From NCBI GenBank assembly GCA_028456385.1, contig JALNQF010000006.1:532273-596272 (forward strand): DNA of 64,000 nucleotides, given 5' to 3'. Below the pieces are notes generated by a model. The model did not search any database. It saw only the letters and a list, made by a program, of their open reading frames with translations, and was not told the origin of the DNA. Each line of letters opens with the position of its first letter. Position 1 is the first letter of the stretch. Below, piece after piece: positions 12,189-24,326 of this stretch. This DNA comes from Ophiosphaerella korrae (Eukaryota; Ascomycota; Dothideomycetes; Pleosporales; Phaeosphaeriaceae). The translations under genes and the position numbers were made by a program.

Positions 12189-13037
12189 CTATGCGCTTTG
12201 CACCTCGCAAGATTCATTGATGGGCTCTCCCGAATCAAAAACAACGTGCAGTCTATAGCATTCTACAGGGCATGTCGACAGCCTCACGAATTCATGCAGT
12301 GCCTGGACTCTTTTTTCCCATGTAGGTGGTTGCGAACCGAGATCCATCAGCTTTTGTACCGTGCTATAGTGTTGAGAAAAGCTGGCTTGGTATATAGCGG
12401 CCTAACCGAAGCGTGCTTCTGAGTGCACATCGGCACCTGCCTCCACGAGTATCCCCAACACATGGTCTGAGCCCGTGATAGCGGCAAGGTGCAATGGTGT
12501 GTTACCATGATGATCCGTTGTGGAAGTCTCGGCGCCTGTTGCAATCAGAAGTTTTACTGCTTCACACATTCCTCGACCCGCAGCGTAGTGGAGGGGCGTC
12601 AGTAGCGATCCATCGGCGAGGAAAGGGTTTTTTCCATTAGTCTTCAATTGCTCGATCAATGCCTTCATGTAACCAACAGAACCTTTTCCAGCCAGCCGAT
12701 GAAGTAGCGTGGTTCCCCAACTGTCCTCTTGCATCAGATTCATTCCTGGTAAAGCGATCAAGCGATCGAAAATATCGTTCCGATCATGAAAGACGGCCCA
12801 CTCTAGTACAGAGCCCATGTCGCCTTTGTCAAACCAGAATGTGATGAACTCAAGCCCGTCGGTCAGCTCCCAATGTCGGAACGCACGAGTTCTATGTCTA
12901 ATGGCTATGCGCTGGAGGCATCTGACGAATCACGCATAGAATTGTCCGTTGAGTAAGAGGAGAGATAGGACATCCCGAGGTGAGAGCCATGAAGCAATTT
13001 TATCAGTCAATTCAAGCGGTAGGATTGAGGGTGACAT
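12189..13037 (-). pseudogene. F-box/ankyrin protein gene with two nonsense codons
   Basis: Starting at ATG 13037, one frame reads through 283 codons to TAG 12191..12189 but contains TGA at 12932..12930 and TAG at 12404..12402. Residues 6-34 form an F-box-like helix pair (LPLELTDKIASWLSPRDVLS) that in other proteins binds Skp1 of an SCF ubiquitin ligase. Residues of about 75-240 are ankyrin repeats: TPLHYAAGRG, NTPLHLAAITGS, and AAIYQASFSQHY just beyond the TAG. Similarity continues across both stops without a frame change, so these are point nonsense changes. TGA fits CGA to TGA and TAG fits CAG to TAG, the direction expected of RIP/deamination. The transposon 0.5 kb away is a plausible RIP source. 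Confidence 0.75.
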
Positions 13038-13276
13038 CGTCAATCGTGGCAGTGGAGTAGATGTGAAAGATACAGTGTAATATGAACCTTTGGAGCTGTT
13101 TGAATTTATTGCTGCACGTGCTGCACTACCACAACTGTGTCGCTATTATAATATCGATATGCCGTAGGGACCTTATCTCACTATCGAGTTAGCGGTAATC
13201 GGCTATGGGACAAGCTTGATCGTTTCATTTAAGCGTTCGAATGATCAAGAATCAGAAGCGTCACTGGAGAAAAAAA

Positions 13277-13525
13277 AAATTTGGTGGTGGATTTTTTAAT
13301 AATGGAAAAAGAGGAATTCGAAAAACTGAAATCTGCTTGCGGTACCCTGGAGCAGCCGTTTGCTAGCGTCTCCTATTCCGTCACCATCATTGGCCATAAG
13401 TTTGGTGTTGTGGTGTGCCTTTTGCATGATACAGTGACTGGACATAAGTTTAGCACAGCGTGGCACGTGCGCGCCCAACACGAGATTGACGCCTTATCGT
13501 TCACAACCACCCACCACCTAAAATT
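13277..13525. repeat. Imperfect short inverted repeat, possibly a small transposon relic
   Basis: aaatttggtggtgg at 13277-13290 is inverted, with one indel, as ccaccacctaaaatt at 13511-13525, about 220 bp apart. It may be the termini of a MITE-like element or part of the neighbouring Tc1 element's flank. No clear TA target duplication could be confirmed. Confidence 0.3.
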
Positions 13526-13568
13526 ATACAGAAACTTGGTTTTTTTGATGCATTTGAAGAGATTTGAA

Positions 13569-14696
13569 TCAGTATTTGGTCTGCCAGCCTCGTGCGTGCC
13601 TACAAGCTTGAATCCTCCTCGGCATACTCAAGATAAGCTTGCGTATGAGCGCACCTGGTATACGCCGCCAGCACTCCTTCAAGGCGCTGCAGAAGCCCTC
13701 CCACTCCTCTTTAGCTTGTGAGGAGTTATTGTATTGTGGGTAGTGCTTATGCATCATCTTCTTAAGATGCCACTAGAGGTGCTCAATTGGATTAAGATTA
13801 GGTGAGTAAGGTGGCTAGAATATAGGTGTAATGTAGTGTTAAGCTATCTATCTTATCGTTGCGCGCGAGGTGTGTATGCGCGCATTATCCTGCATGAAAA
13901 GCTGAGACTACTACTAGTAAGGTAGTAGACTTCTACGAAGAGCTTTAATGTAACTTTTGCTTAAGTAGCTACGTTGTCGTGCACGCTTATCTCTCTCTAT
14001 AATAACGAGTAGACTACGGCGCAGTCTACCTCGTTTATCTAGCTATATAGATGCCTATACTATCTGCGCTAGGCGCTGATAAGTATTAACCTTAGTAATT
14101 ATCTCTAGTTTCTATTTCTCCTACGTAAACCAAAAGCACTACTCGCGGTTGTGGCTAGAGCCCTTCTAAATAGAGCACTTATCTAAGAACTTTAGTGTAC
14201 GCGAGTGCTACTAAAAGTGACAGTACTGTCAGCAGAACTGTAGGCGTTTTTAAGCATAGCTGCGATTAAGTTTTAGATGCTTTTTGCATAGATTTTTAAT
14301 AAGGCTATATCTTCTAATATAGTAGTATAATGTCTTGTGGCTAGGTAGCTTTAAAGGAGTCCTATCTGCTGCTACAACTATAGTAGCTTTAGCGAGCTCT
14401 AAGTACTCAATCTTTAGCTGAGCACGAACCTTGCGATAGATAAGCTTCTTCTAGCGTAGCGATAGTATAGGTAGACGGCTACTGCGAGGTTTATCTTTAA
14501 CGCTGCCTGTTTCGCGGTATTTTTTCATGATCCGGCTGATAGCTAATGGTGTGCAGCCTAACTGTGGCGCAACTTCAGAGTGCCCTGCACCAGCTAATAC
14601 CATCCCAATAATCCTATTGCGCTCGTCTAGATTCAAATTTGGCTTTCTGCGAGCATTTCCATCTATCTCTCGTCCAAATTGGCGCGGTGTAGCCAT
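13569..14696 (-). mobile_element. Tc1/mariner-type transposase, RIP-degraded
   Basis: The transposase reads leftwards from about 14696 (MATPRQFGREIDG) to TAA at 13571..13569. The N-terminal helix-turn-helix region is intact (NLDERNRIIGMVLAGAG, PLAISRIMKKYRETGSVKD). The central catalytic domain (about 14450-13760) is full of TAG/TAA codons in a still-alignable frame. Landmarks survive: QLFMQDNARIH before the second catalytic Asp, and YSPNLNPIEHLW before the third acidic residue of the DDE/D triad. The C-terminus from about 13757 (HKHYPQYNNSSQAKEEW) is again open. The middle is TpA-enriched, as RIP produces. I could not identify convincing terminal inverted repeats. This is an inactive class II relic. 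Confidence 0.9.
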
Positions 14697-14738
14697 AGTT
14701 GTAGTGGGTTGAAGTGGTGACGCAGTTTGGAGGTGCAC

Positions 14739-15277
14739 GGTGAGTTAAGCTTGGCGTGCTAAACTTTAGTCCTAGTACAGTACCCGGAAGCCTCATGTAC
14801 TGCGTCTTCATGTTGGCTAGTGTAGCCATAATTGAGATCTAAAGATTGATTCATATGGAAAATGCGATGGTATTATTATAAACACTTCCCTGTCTGAGTC
14901 ACTTTTCGTAAACGGAACCTGGTAGAGTGGACACGTCGGTTCGCATCCCTGTAAGTGGACTCTGGTAACTGGAATCCGCACTTCATATCATTGGCCGCTT
15001 ATTTGCCTCTACCCGCCAGGGATTTGGTGCGCATGGTAAGCCTTAGACCAATAGTAAGCTTAGCCCATACACTCCGCGCAATGGCCCCCTCACTATGGCA
15101 CACGCACAAGTGGGCAAAATTGTTTACCCGGAAATCGAATCAGATTTTGTGTGTGCACAGTGGCCAAAGTCTCTAGGAAACGATAACAGTGAGTACATTA
15201 AGTGCGCCTAGTGTTGCGCAACTTTGACCTTCGCTGAAGGTGGACCCGCCATAACCCTCATCCGCATCACTCTAAGA
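14739..15277. other. Transposon flank / upstream region of ankyrin gene
   Basis: No gene seen. It includes the 5' flank of the Tc1-like transposase and the presumed promoter of the ankyrin gene starting at 15278. Confidence 0.4.
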
Positions 15278-16447
15278 ATGGCCTTTGCCAATTTGCCTAT
15301 CGACCTGCTGTACAATTTAGCAGGGCACTTACACGAGGAAAAGGACCTCAATGCCTTCATACGGAGCTCTCACTACATCTATAAGTTATTGGATCGGTAC
15401 TTCTATCAAAATAATAGGAAATACTATAGTAGCTCAGCTTTACTATGGGCAGCTACTCATGGGCGACAACAAACAGCTCTAAAGTCAATACAAGCGCTGG
15501 TTGGGACCCAGAATGATTTAGTCCAACTTCAGGCAGCTTTGCTTCTAGCTGTAACAAATCGCCATTGGGAAGTAGTAAGGCTTCTAGCTGATCATTCGAG
15601 CGTTGATGTTTATGCAGAGTGCGAACACTTTGGCAACATACTTCAGGCCGTTTCGTGGGCGGGGAGCGACCAGCAAACGCTAGATATACTAGTCAGTAAG
15701 GGCGTCAATGTTAATGCGCAAGGCGGATACTTCGGCAACGCGCTTCAAGCGGCATCATGGAATAATAACCAAGAAACCGTAAAATGGCTCCTTCAACAAG
15801 GTGCTGATGTTAACACGCAAAATGGACAATACGGCAACGCACTCCAAGCTGCATCATGGGCTGGTTCCTTTGATCTTGTGGAACTGTTACTGGACAAGGG
15901 TGCTGATGTTAACGCCCAGGGTGGATACTATGGAACTGCACTACAAGCAGCTGCATGGCGAGGAAGTGAGGATATAGTCATACTTTTGCTTGATAAGAAG
16001 GCCAACGTTAACTTGCAGGGTGGGCACTATGGAAACGCTCTACAGGTGGCCTCATGGGGGGGTTATCTGCGTATAGTAAAGTTACTCCTTGACGCAAATG
16101 CCAATATAGATGCACAGGGTGGATATTGTGGCAATGCGCTTCAAGTGGCCTCGTGGAAAGGTCATGAACGTATAGTCAAGTTACTGCTTGATGCCAAGGC
16201 TGACGCCAATGTGCAGGGTGGACACTTTAGCAACGCGCTTCAGGCAGCTTCGTGGAGAGGCTACAAGCCAATTATTAAGCTTTTAGTTGAAAAAGGTGCA
16301 GACATGTATATCCCAGGTATCTATAACAATGCACTAGATGCTGCTTCGGCTGGAGGCCATCATCAGATTGTAAGATTGTTAATATATTTAGGTCTACGTC
16401 AACACTTCAGCCAAGTCATTCGACAATGCATTCAGGGTAGATTCTAG
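15278..16447 (+). CDS. F-box-like/ankyrin-repeat protein, intact
   Basis: A single exon of 389 aa. I chose ATG 15278 because the N-terminus then reads MAFANLPIDLLYNLAGHLHE, an F-box-like start (LPxDLL..L). Residues of about 45-385 are about nine to ten ankyrin repeats of 33 aa with the fungal consensus GNALQAASWxGxxxIVKLLLDxGADVNAQGG. The helix pairs are regular and there is no internal stop. It would be a protein-binding scaffold, possibly a ubiquitin-ligase adaptor if the F-box assignment holds. It is the undamaged counterpart of the nonsense-broken F-box/ankyrin gene on the other side of the transposon. Its repeats are diverged at DNA level, which may explain escape from RIP. Confidence 0.85.
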   Translation: MAFANLPIDLLYNLAGHLHEEKDLNAFIRSSHYIYKLLDRYFYQNNRKYYSSSALLWAATHGRQQTALKSIQALVGTQNDLVQLQAALLLAVTNRHWEVVRLLADHSSVDVYAECEHFGNILQAVSWAGSDQQTLDILVSKGVNVNAQGGYFGNALQAASWNNNQETVKWLLQQGADVNTQNGQYGNALQAASWAGSFDLVELLLDKGADVNAQGGYYGTALQAAAWRGSEDIVILLLDKKANVNLQGGHYGNALQVASWGGYLRIVKLLLDANANIDAQGGYCGNALQVASWKGHERIVKLLLDAKADANVQGGHFSNALQAASWRGYKPIIKLLVEKGADMYIPGIYNNALDAASAGGHHQIVRLLIYLGLRQHFSQVIRQCIQGRF

Positions 16448-16559
16448 AAGAGAAGTTAGTATAGCTACGTAGAATGTTATGAACAAATAGGAATAGATTT
16501 AATGTTTCAAAAACGGACTAAAAAATTAATACTACAGTACGACTGTTGATATTCGCTTT

Positions 16560-16975
16560 ACCTTCAGACCCTTGTTGATGCCGTCGCCACAATTACTGGC
16601 CTTGCGCTTTCTTGGCGTCTTTCTAAATGGCGGAATGTCATGAACAGAAATCGCTGGATCCAAAATGCTTTTTCAGAACTAATATGACTCTTGCAGCGTA
16701 GGTGGAGATATTTAGATAAGAGATCTTGCCTCTGACTGAATTGTTTCTTCATATAGTTGTGCAGCTAGTGAGTCGTGGAACCGGGCAAAGCGGGTGGCCA
16801 TGGGTGCGCCTGGCTTTCCTAAGCAAAACAAACAGTGCCCAGCGACAACCACTCCTCCTTTGCATTGGGCAAGACCACAGTAATCGGAGATGTGAGGGAA
16901 ATGCTGTAACCTAAGGTGCTGGTCCCACGTCTCATCTGCTGTACACCACAAATCGTGTTCGAAGCAGTAGTGCAT
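16560..16975 (-). pseudogene. Zinc-finger (C2H2-like) protein relic
   Basis: Minus-strand frame 16975..16712 contains HYCFEHDLWC and CxxH-like spacing (DQHLRLQHFPH), then CKGGVVVAGHCLFCLGKPG and RFARFHDS. This resembles the Cys/His-rich C-terminal region of fungal proteins often grouped with FluG/DUF3435 elements. After TAA at 16712 the same frame has further stops but ends in a basic PPFRKTPRKRKASN tail. A similar HYCFKHSIWC string lies just upstream in another frame (near 17065-17090), suggesting a decayed tandem motif. Family assignment is tentative. Confidence 0.35.
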
Positions 16976-18683
16976 ACGTGTGCGTATAGGTCGCTCGTTA
17001 GGGACTCCGTTGGCTCTTTATAAGGTGCTATACCGAATGCTCATTCGATGGACACCAAATACTATGCTTAAAGCAATAATGCATATTCGTGAGTATGGTT
17101 TACTCATTTAGGACACAATGTGTCTCTGAAATGTGATGCGCCAGTTCGAAAGTATTCTTCAACAGTTCATCACAACAATCCCATAAACACTGATGACTTC
17201 ATCTGGCGGAGATATTCTGTAACATGTGAACTGTGACGTGAGTAAGTGTTTTTACGAAAGCAAAAGTTGTAGTCGTTCCGGAGACAGGTTCTAATGACAA
17301 CCTCAAACTGCCGCTTCATATGCTCCTTTGCAGCTTCCACACGTTTTTTTTCGTGCACAACCTAGGAGGTGGTCATTCATACATTTTGGAGTCCGTATCA
17401 TTGTAAGGAGATGCGAAAATGCTTGTAATATATGACTTATGGTTTAAGTTTTTCTTTATATATGTTATAACAGTTGTCCTCCGTTGGCTCCGCTAAATTA
17501 TGAGTATACCAAGGTTTATGGAGATTAATAATATCAATAATTAGTTCAATTATTGCTTTAAGGAGAGGCGTGTGCTCAGGGTGAAGTTCTTGCTGTGCTC
17601 AATTCCTATTATGTACTAACATTGATGAAAGTAATCGGGTTGAACCCTGAGACAACAAGTATGTCTAAACAGATTTAAAGGCGCCGAGGCACTCCTGGGC
17701 TTCACTTATTGATTGGATGAGACTGCTTGTTCCGTCGGGGCATGAATGATCTGCTGTGCCCCCCTTCCTCCTCCTCCTCCTCCTCCTCCTAGGGGCGTTG
17801 TGCTGCGGTCTCCATAATAACGTGTTGGGAAGCTCTGATCAAACCGTTTCTCTAGGCAATTTTTATGGTAGCCACGAAAGCCCCTTGTATTGTTGTCTCT
17901 ACCCCACGGACCTGGTCACAAGACCCTTGACATATGCATGATCCACTACTCAGTGGCATGTTACGCGCCTTTCACTCTGCCAAATACAGAGAAAAGCTGC
18001 GAATTGACCGAATGGTGGGCTATGAGACCCTCCTATCAGTCATAGGTATCTTGTTGACATGGCATAGCCTCAGCTTGGCTGTGTCCAAAGTATCGAAGCA
18101 GCTTGATAACGACTCCTCCGCATCACCTACCCACCAATTCCATGCCTTTCTTCGCTATCAGTATCAGATGGTCCAACTAGTGTTTAGATGGATTCTATGC
18201 GCCGAATAGACATATTAGTTTCGTACTATGACACTAGTCAAGCATGGATTCCGTGGAGGCGATGACTTTCTAAGCTGACACTGCATATAGGATAGAAGGC
18301 GCAGCAGTTCATGCCCGAAGGAGGTGTTTGGGTGATATTGAGAAAGCTCGGATCCAAAATTCGTTGGCTGGGTATCGCCCATGCATTGCGCGGCGCGGAT
18401 TGTACAGGGCTACATGAAAGTCTAATTCGCTTGGAGTGCTTTCCACTCGTGAATACAATTTGACGAAGTGGAGCTTGGTGTCTCATATCAGCCTGATCTT
18501 TTCGTTGGCAAGGCATACTCAGCTCCACCACCCTGATCCGTACCGCATCAAGGTCAGGAAGGCTTAAATACCAATGGCAATCGCCCTCCAAGGACTCTCT
18601 ATCAACTCCTTGAATCGCAGCAACTTGCCCATATAACAATTCTTTCAATTGATATTTTCTAAAAATTCAATACCAACTTCACA
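16976..18683. other. Gene-poor interval
   Basis: Apart from the microsatellite listed separately I find nothing firm. A frame at 17934-18209 has one hydrophobic stretch and a minus-strand frame at 18648-18238 is 136 codons long, but neither resembles a family or shows splice support. Confidence 0.35.
17766..17790. repeat. (TCC)n microsatellite
   Basis: About eight tandem TCC triplets. No coding context found. Confidence 0.9.
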
Positions 18684-20098
18684 ATGGTATCCACTCGAAA
18701 GAAGAATTACACCCCGAACCCTCTCCGCAAAAAACAGGGTTGTCGAGCCTCTTTGGTTAACCCAGTTCCATCCGCTGATCTTACAAATCATCTCGATAAA
18801 AAGGCTACACCTGGGTTGTCTTCACTATCTGTATCGACTATCGTGAACGCTCAGCCAGAAATTGCAGGCGATAGCACTGTACAAGCAGAAACCTCACTTG
18901 AAGATCAGGCTCTCACAGCAGATGTCAAAGCTCACCTCAGAAACAACGGAGGTTCTATGGAGGTCAGATTGGAAGACGATCATCCGCCAGCGCAAGCACC
19001 GTCAAACACCGAAGTTGGTGGTGATAGCACACCATACGGTCGACTGGAGTCGTCCGAAGTTGTTACCCCACTTGAAGCTAAGCCCGCCGATGTGTCCCCT
19101 ATTGCGGTGCTTGATGATACGATCGGCACTGAATCGAACAAAAAAGAAGCCTCTCAAGTATTGGCTTTCCTGAGGGATTCGAATGATTCCACTGCGGAAA
19201 GTTCACTCGTATCTGATCAATCAAGGTTTTCTATTCAAGCGCAAGATATTATGTCTTTACCCAAGAAAAGCAAGGATGTTACACATGTCGAGAGGGCTGA
19301 GTTGACGAGCGATAATCAGGGCCTTGGAGATGACCCACAATTTCATGCCGAAGACAACGGAGCTGAAATGCTGGAGGACGATGCCAATCACAACCGCCAG
19401 ACTGAACCTGATCCCACAGAAGGACAATCCCCACGGCCTCCCAGAGATGTATTTGACGGTAGTGCACGCCAGACCGTGAGCCCAGTTGGCTCTACATCGA
19501 ATCACGTCGAAGTGAACGTTACAGGCGACGATAATGAGGGTGAGGCGAGTCAGAACAAGAAGCGCCGCTGTGTAGAGATCGACACAACAGAAGATGAGGG
19601 CGATAAGACTGAAGTTGACGATAGAGATCCCTACGATATGCTTGAAGAGCTTCGGAAGAAGGAATGCACGCGCCGCTCAAGTCGTTCCACACAGGAACGA
19701 AAACTACATTCGGGCGTGATTTCATGGGCGACGCAATCTTCGACGCCGAACAGACAAATAAGGCTGATAATATTTACTGTTTGGTACAAGATCAGTGGAT
19801 TGAATTGCAAACTGAAGTTGCGGCCAAACTCGAAACCCAAGGAACGACACAACGACTGCCTGAAGTAGATGATTTCGCAAAATTGATGAAAGGCTTTGTC
19901 AAGGGTGTCGAGGAAAATGGACACCTCGATTTAGATCGAGTATATACCCTACAAGCTGCAGCCGCTACCTTGTTAGAGTTTCTACGAGGGAGATTCGAGG
20001 ACGAAACCATTAACGCCAAGTCGCATCTATTTCATGATGTGATGAAAGACCTGCGTGATCATAGCAGTATATACTCAGTTATCACAGTCTACCCTTAG
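18684..20098 (+). pseudogene. Acidic low-complexity protein gene with a frameshift, unknown function
   Basis: ATG 18684 opens a frame rich in S/T/D/E with a basic start (VSTRKKNYTPNPLRKKQ) and a basic patch (NKKRRCVEI) that could act as nuclear signals. Around 19680-19710 coding character moves to the +2 frame. It continues as TFGRDFMGDAIFDAEQ and a helical C-terminal region (LPEVDDFAKLMKGFVKGVEE, TLQAAAATLLEFLRGRFED) to TAG at 20096-20098. Together about 470 aa. No intron of usable size explains the change, so I read it as a one-base frameshift or a sequence error. No family recognised. It resembles the gene at 22467 in its acidic, helical style. Confidence 0.5.
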
Positions 20099-22466
20099 GC
20101 TCACCCATCCACAACACGAGATACTTCTAAGGGTGGATTCCGCAAGAGAAAACGTCTTGTGTAATTGACTATGTAGCCTAAATAGTAAGTACACTGAACG
20201 CTATTGAAACAAGTGCAAATCTTCCGATAGGACCTACGAGACCCATATGTTTCTGACCTAGCTCACGAGGAATCGCGTTGTTTCCCGAAGCAAAACTTCA
20301 GACACTATAACGTTAAATGCAAGGCTGAGCTGAAGCTGGTGTTACCAATGCAGCAGATACAGATGTAGTGTTCTGACACACTACCACTGGATTGATCTTA
20401 GGTGTAATCTGTTGAGCTTGTTTTGTGTTAACACATCCTCCAGTTATATTTAAAAGTGCGCAAGAAGTTGCTCGCTGCCCAGAATATTGCCTAACATTCT
20501 GTCAATGTGAGTGCTCGATACGGTTCTTGAGACATACCATTCCAGAGCTAAGACACCGTGGGGAAATGTGTAAGGAATTTTATGTAATGCTACTTGATCT
20601 CCTGCACAGTTTTGTGGTATCACAGTCCACGAAATGGGCAGAAGAGATGCGTTCGCGAACGTTACCGTGGCTTCGCAAGTTGTGTTTCGAGAATTGAACA
20701 ACATAAGTCATATGAGTGCGAGCTGCCCAGAAGTGTAGGATATCTTACTGAAACTCTAATTGCTCACCAACTTCAACTTGAACAACGGGACTGATCATAT
20801 AGGGAAGTACCTGCGAGAATGGAAGCCATCGTTGGCTGAGTGAAGAGGAACATAGTGACAGAATGACGACAGTTCTGAACATGACAAGGAAGGTTGTGAT
20901 GATATCAAAATGGGTTCGAAGGTACTCTTATAGCAATTCTCCATACACACACACAACCAATTATCAACTTTGGACTCAACTTTGAATTTAGCAATTGGAA
21001 ATTCGATTGTAGGACCCATAGAACGTAAGCGAAAAACGAAAACGAGAAACATAAACAAGGTTTGTTGGGCCCACTTCCGTTAAGTGTTAGTGAGCCGAGA
21101 AACGAATAACGTGAACCATTTATAGAGGTAAAATCTAAAGGAAGGGAGATGATAGGTTTTAAAGCAGTTGACGAGCAACCACCACTTCGGAGCATTTCGC
21201 ATGTCTCAAATGTCGTACCCTCAATACACACGTCACATCAGGTCCGACAGCCAATACATTTTATTCACAGTTTCAAACCATCAGGTCGTGCGCAAAATCA
21301 CGCGAGACGCCTGTAAACGGGACAGTCTATACGTCAATACTTTATCAAGTCAGCTTTCCCCACACCTTAAAGAATTGGCTTCACTCTTTCGCAGTCGCGA
21401 ACTTGAAATTTCACCCATTCAAGAGAGAAACGAACTGCGTGATAAACTCATTATGCCAAAATTGACACTCGAAGATGATATGGAGGAAAAGAGAACCTTT
21501 AATCATCGGGCCACCAGTCAAACCCTTCACCCATATTTGCGGCGTCCTCTGACCACTATCAGAGAAGGAAAGGAAGAGGCATGACGGGAGCGTCTCGACC
21601 GAAGAACCTGCAGCTGTACACAGTAAGATCACTGGGCGTGATTGTAACCGAATGGATCGGTGTACTGGGAAGTCAGAAACTGCGCTGAATTGGTTATCTG
21701 AGCCGGGCTGGGCTACTTATATACACACGGCGAGACGGATCATCTAGAGTGACTCCACTCTTAGCTTCGGCCCGGTTACAGTAATATAATTATATATCGA
21801 AAAACCTTTACATTAAGCAATCAAGAGTACCATCACCAACATATGTGCCTTTTACCCTGCGACTAATCCACCTTGGCCTTCTGACTCAGTGAAGCAATCT
21901 GATTGCATATTTAGGAGTGAAGAATTCTATCGATTTATATCTACTTAACTACTGTTTCTACAGATTCCTCCAGCAGAAGCAAGCTATTGTATTAAGAGCA
22001 CCCAGTACTACAAAACCGCAGGAAATCACACCATTCCCGTAATTGGGACGATACCAACCCATCAAAGCTGGCCTAAATGAAATTGAAGATCAGGAATCTC
22101 AACAAACTCGGGAGTGAAAATGACCAGATCGACTGCGCGTTGGAAGTCTCCGGGTTGATGGAGGTTGGCTTTGGAACTGTTGCGTTTGCAATAGAATGAG
22201 CGAGAGACTGTAGAAAGTGCATGATTGAGATATCTGTCGGCCTTCAGTGAACAGTGCCGTGGACATATATATAGATGAGTATATCTTTTTTTAAAAAAAT
22301 TCTTGTCAATTTCGCAATCATGAATCAAAATTCCAAATTTCGAAATTGGAAACCGTTTTCGAAAAGTTATTTTTGGCTGATAGTCTCTCATACGTTCCCT
22401 AATATATTTAATAGTGCTGTATGAGACCAGAGTCCTTAAGCAACATATCTTCAGACATCTGCCAAT
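20099..22466. other. Intergenic interval with one weak open frame
   Basis: An open frame with ATG at 21201 (to TGA 21582-21584, about 128 codons, charged and helical) might be a small gene, but there is no family match or splice support. The rest is non-coding as far as I can see. Confidence 0.3.
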
Positions 22467-24326
22467 ATGCCTCATGAAACCGCCAACATGTCTCATCAAC
22501 CCGCCAAAGATGACCAACGACAAAATGAATCGCGACCCACAGATCAGCAACAAATCAGACAGAGTACACATGATTTAGATATGGACGAGGACAGCTTTGA
22601 AGAACCTGTTAATGAGCTTGTTGCGCTGTACGAACATGTCATCCCTGAGAAAAATGGACTCTCACCCGACGAGTGGGAACGTCAGAAGACAGAAGCGATC
22701 GCAAAAGCCATTGACGACGACTTGAAAAACTATGGCTTCGGCGAACGAGCCAATGACCCATCAGCTGCTGCAAAGCGGAGACATGAGAATCAGACCGCGC
22801 TCTTCCGGAAAATCAAACATGAAATTTATACATATCATGAAAAGATCAAAATGCTTCCAAACGACCATACAGACAAGGATTTAGATGATCGCATTGCTGA
22901 TATTGAAGAAGAAGAGGATTCTTACGAGTTCAAACGGCCCAAGACTATGCTCAGTCATCAAGCATGGTCCAAAGAGCGAGAAATACAAAGAAAGAGGATG
23001 GATGAGGAGGAGCAGGCCGATGAAACGTTAAGGAAAGCGGCGTTGGACGCCGTCAAAGGACCGCCGGAAGGTTGGGACAAGGGACTGGATTCGACCATCA
23101 ACGACCTCCCCACAGAGATACCTGATGGTATACGTACTATTCACAAAACCATGTGCGTATTGATGTTCCAATGGTGGGAAGGAGGTTTTCGAACGGAAGA
23201 TTCCATCAAGTTGGCAAAACTTAATTCTCAGCTTGACACGATCGACGGCGGCAAAGCTTTCAAAGTACCACCCACAGAAATTGCCCTCTGGATGCCAAAA
23301 CTCAAGAAGACTTTGGAGTTGTGCGAAAGTGGGGCATCCGAAGCTACTCAAATAGAGGTATTGAAAACCGCAATTACCTTGACCAACAAACTCCGGAAGT
23401 CTGGACTTGAGTGGAAAATGGTTATTAGCAGAGACACCCACCGCAGATTCTTCAGGTGTATCCGTAATACCGGATCGGAAAACTTCGAAAATATGCGGTA
23501 TCACTTCGAGGAGGAGTACTTGAAGCCACGCCCAGATCAGACGAAAGAGCTTAGAAATCTCGCTACCATGGCCTCGATCCTTATAGACCCAAAGAGTGAA
23601 CCCGCAAAACGCATTCGCCTTGAAAATATACCAATTTGCATGGAGCAATTCCGAAACGTCAATCAAAAGTTGCAAATATGCAATTCGAGACTAGGACTCC
23701 GTATGAGCGACCACAATCTCCCAGTTGACGATCTAGATGTTGCGTTTCGCAATTACATCGAAGGCAGAATGTCTGAAGCTGTCAACTTCGTCACCAAATT
23801 TGCGTTCAAAACACAAGAACTACAGATAGATGGCCTGGAGGACCTTTGTAGTGCTTGCTCAGCGTCCAATGGGGTCTGTGACACTATCGAAGCACGGCGA
23901 GAAGTGCTCGATCTGTGCACCGCACCTCGGCTTTCTCAATTGGTAGAGGATTTGCCATCTCTATCAGAGTCTAGAGTGTCGTTTGCCTTCGAAGGTGTAC
24001 CAGTGAAGACTGTCGGATGGGGGGAAAACAAAGGAAGATTTTATATCAACTAGTATGGTCCTCAAAATGCACCTGCGTGGTGAATAGAGCGCTGCGCGGC
24101 CCAAGAATGGATATTAGAGCATGGTAACGAGCCTCCAATGCCATTTTGTGTCACTAATGTTACCAATCGATTCGGAGACGAGGTTGAACGAGGGACTGGA
24201 AAGAAGAAATATGGAATCAGCTCCGTGGGTAGTTGGTATGGTGTTGCATTTGAAGATTCACTGGACAGCATCGACCCACGTAATTACGACTGTGAGTATT
24301 TACGGCAAGGCGATTACGTAGGCTGA
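22467..24326 (+). pseudogene. Large acidic/helical protein, C-terminal part cut off by TAG and TGA
   Basis: ATG 22467 opens 528 codons to TAG at 24051-24053. The same frame then meets TGA at 24081-24083 and is open to TGA at 24324-24326, giving 619 codons in all. The sequence is acidic at the N-terminus (DMDEDSFEEPVNELV), with long charged helices (about residues 70-200) and a conserved-looking end (GWGENKGRFYIN before the TAG, YGPQNAPAW after it, then CVTNVTNRFGDE and GSWYGVAF). Continuity across both stops suggests a single protein originally ended at 24326. Both stops fit C-to-T changes (CAG, CGA). No family recognised, and a 528-residue truncated product may still be made. Confidence 0.6.

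Noticed and set aside
14777..14840. Tc1-like terminal inverted repeat (cagtacccggaagcctc...)
   Set aside because: Its orientation would make it a left end, and no inverted mate was found on the other side of the transposase.
17934..18209. Small membrane protein
   Set aside because: Only one hydrophobic stretch, no homology sense, no splice or promoter support.
23028..23675. 215-codon minus-strand open frame
   Set aside because: Lies wholly within the 22467 gene and lacks any family resemblance.
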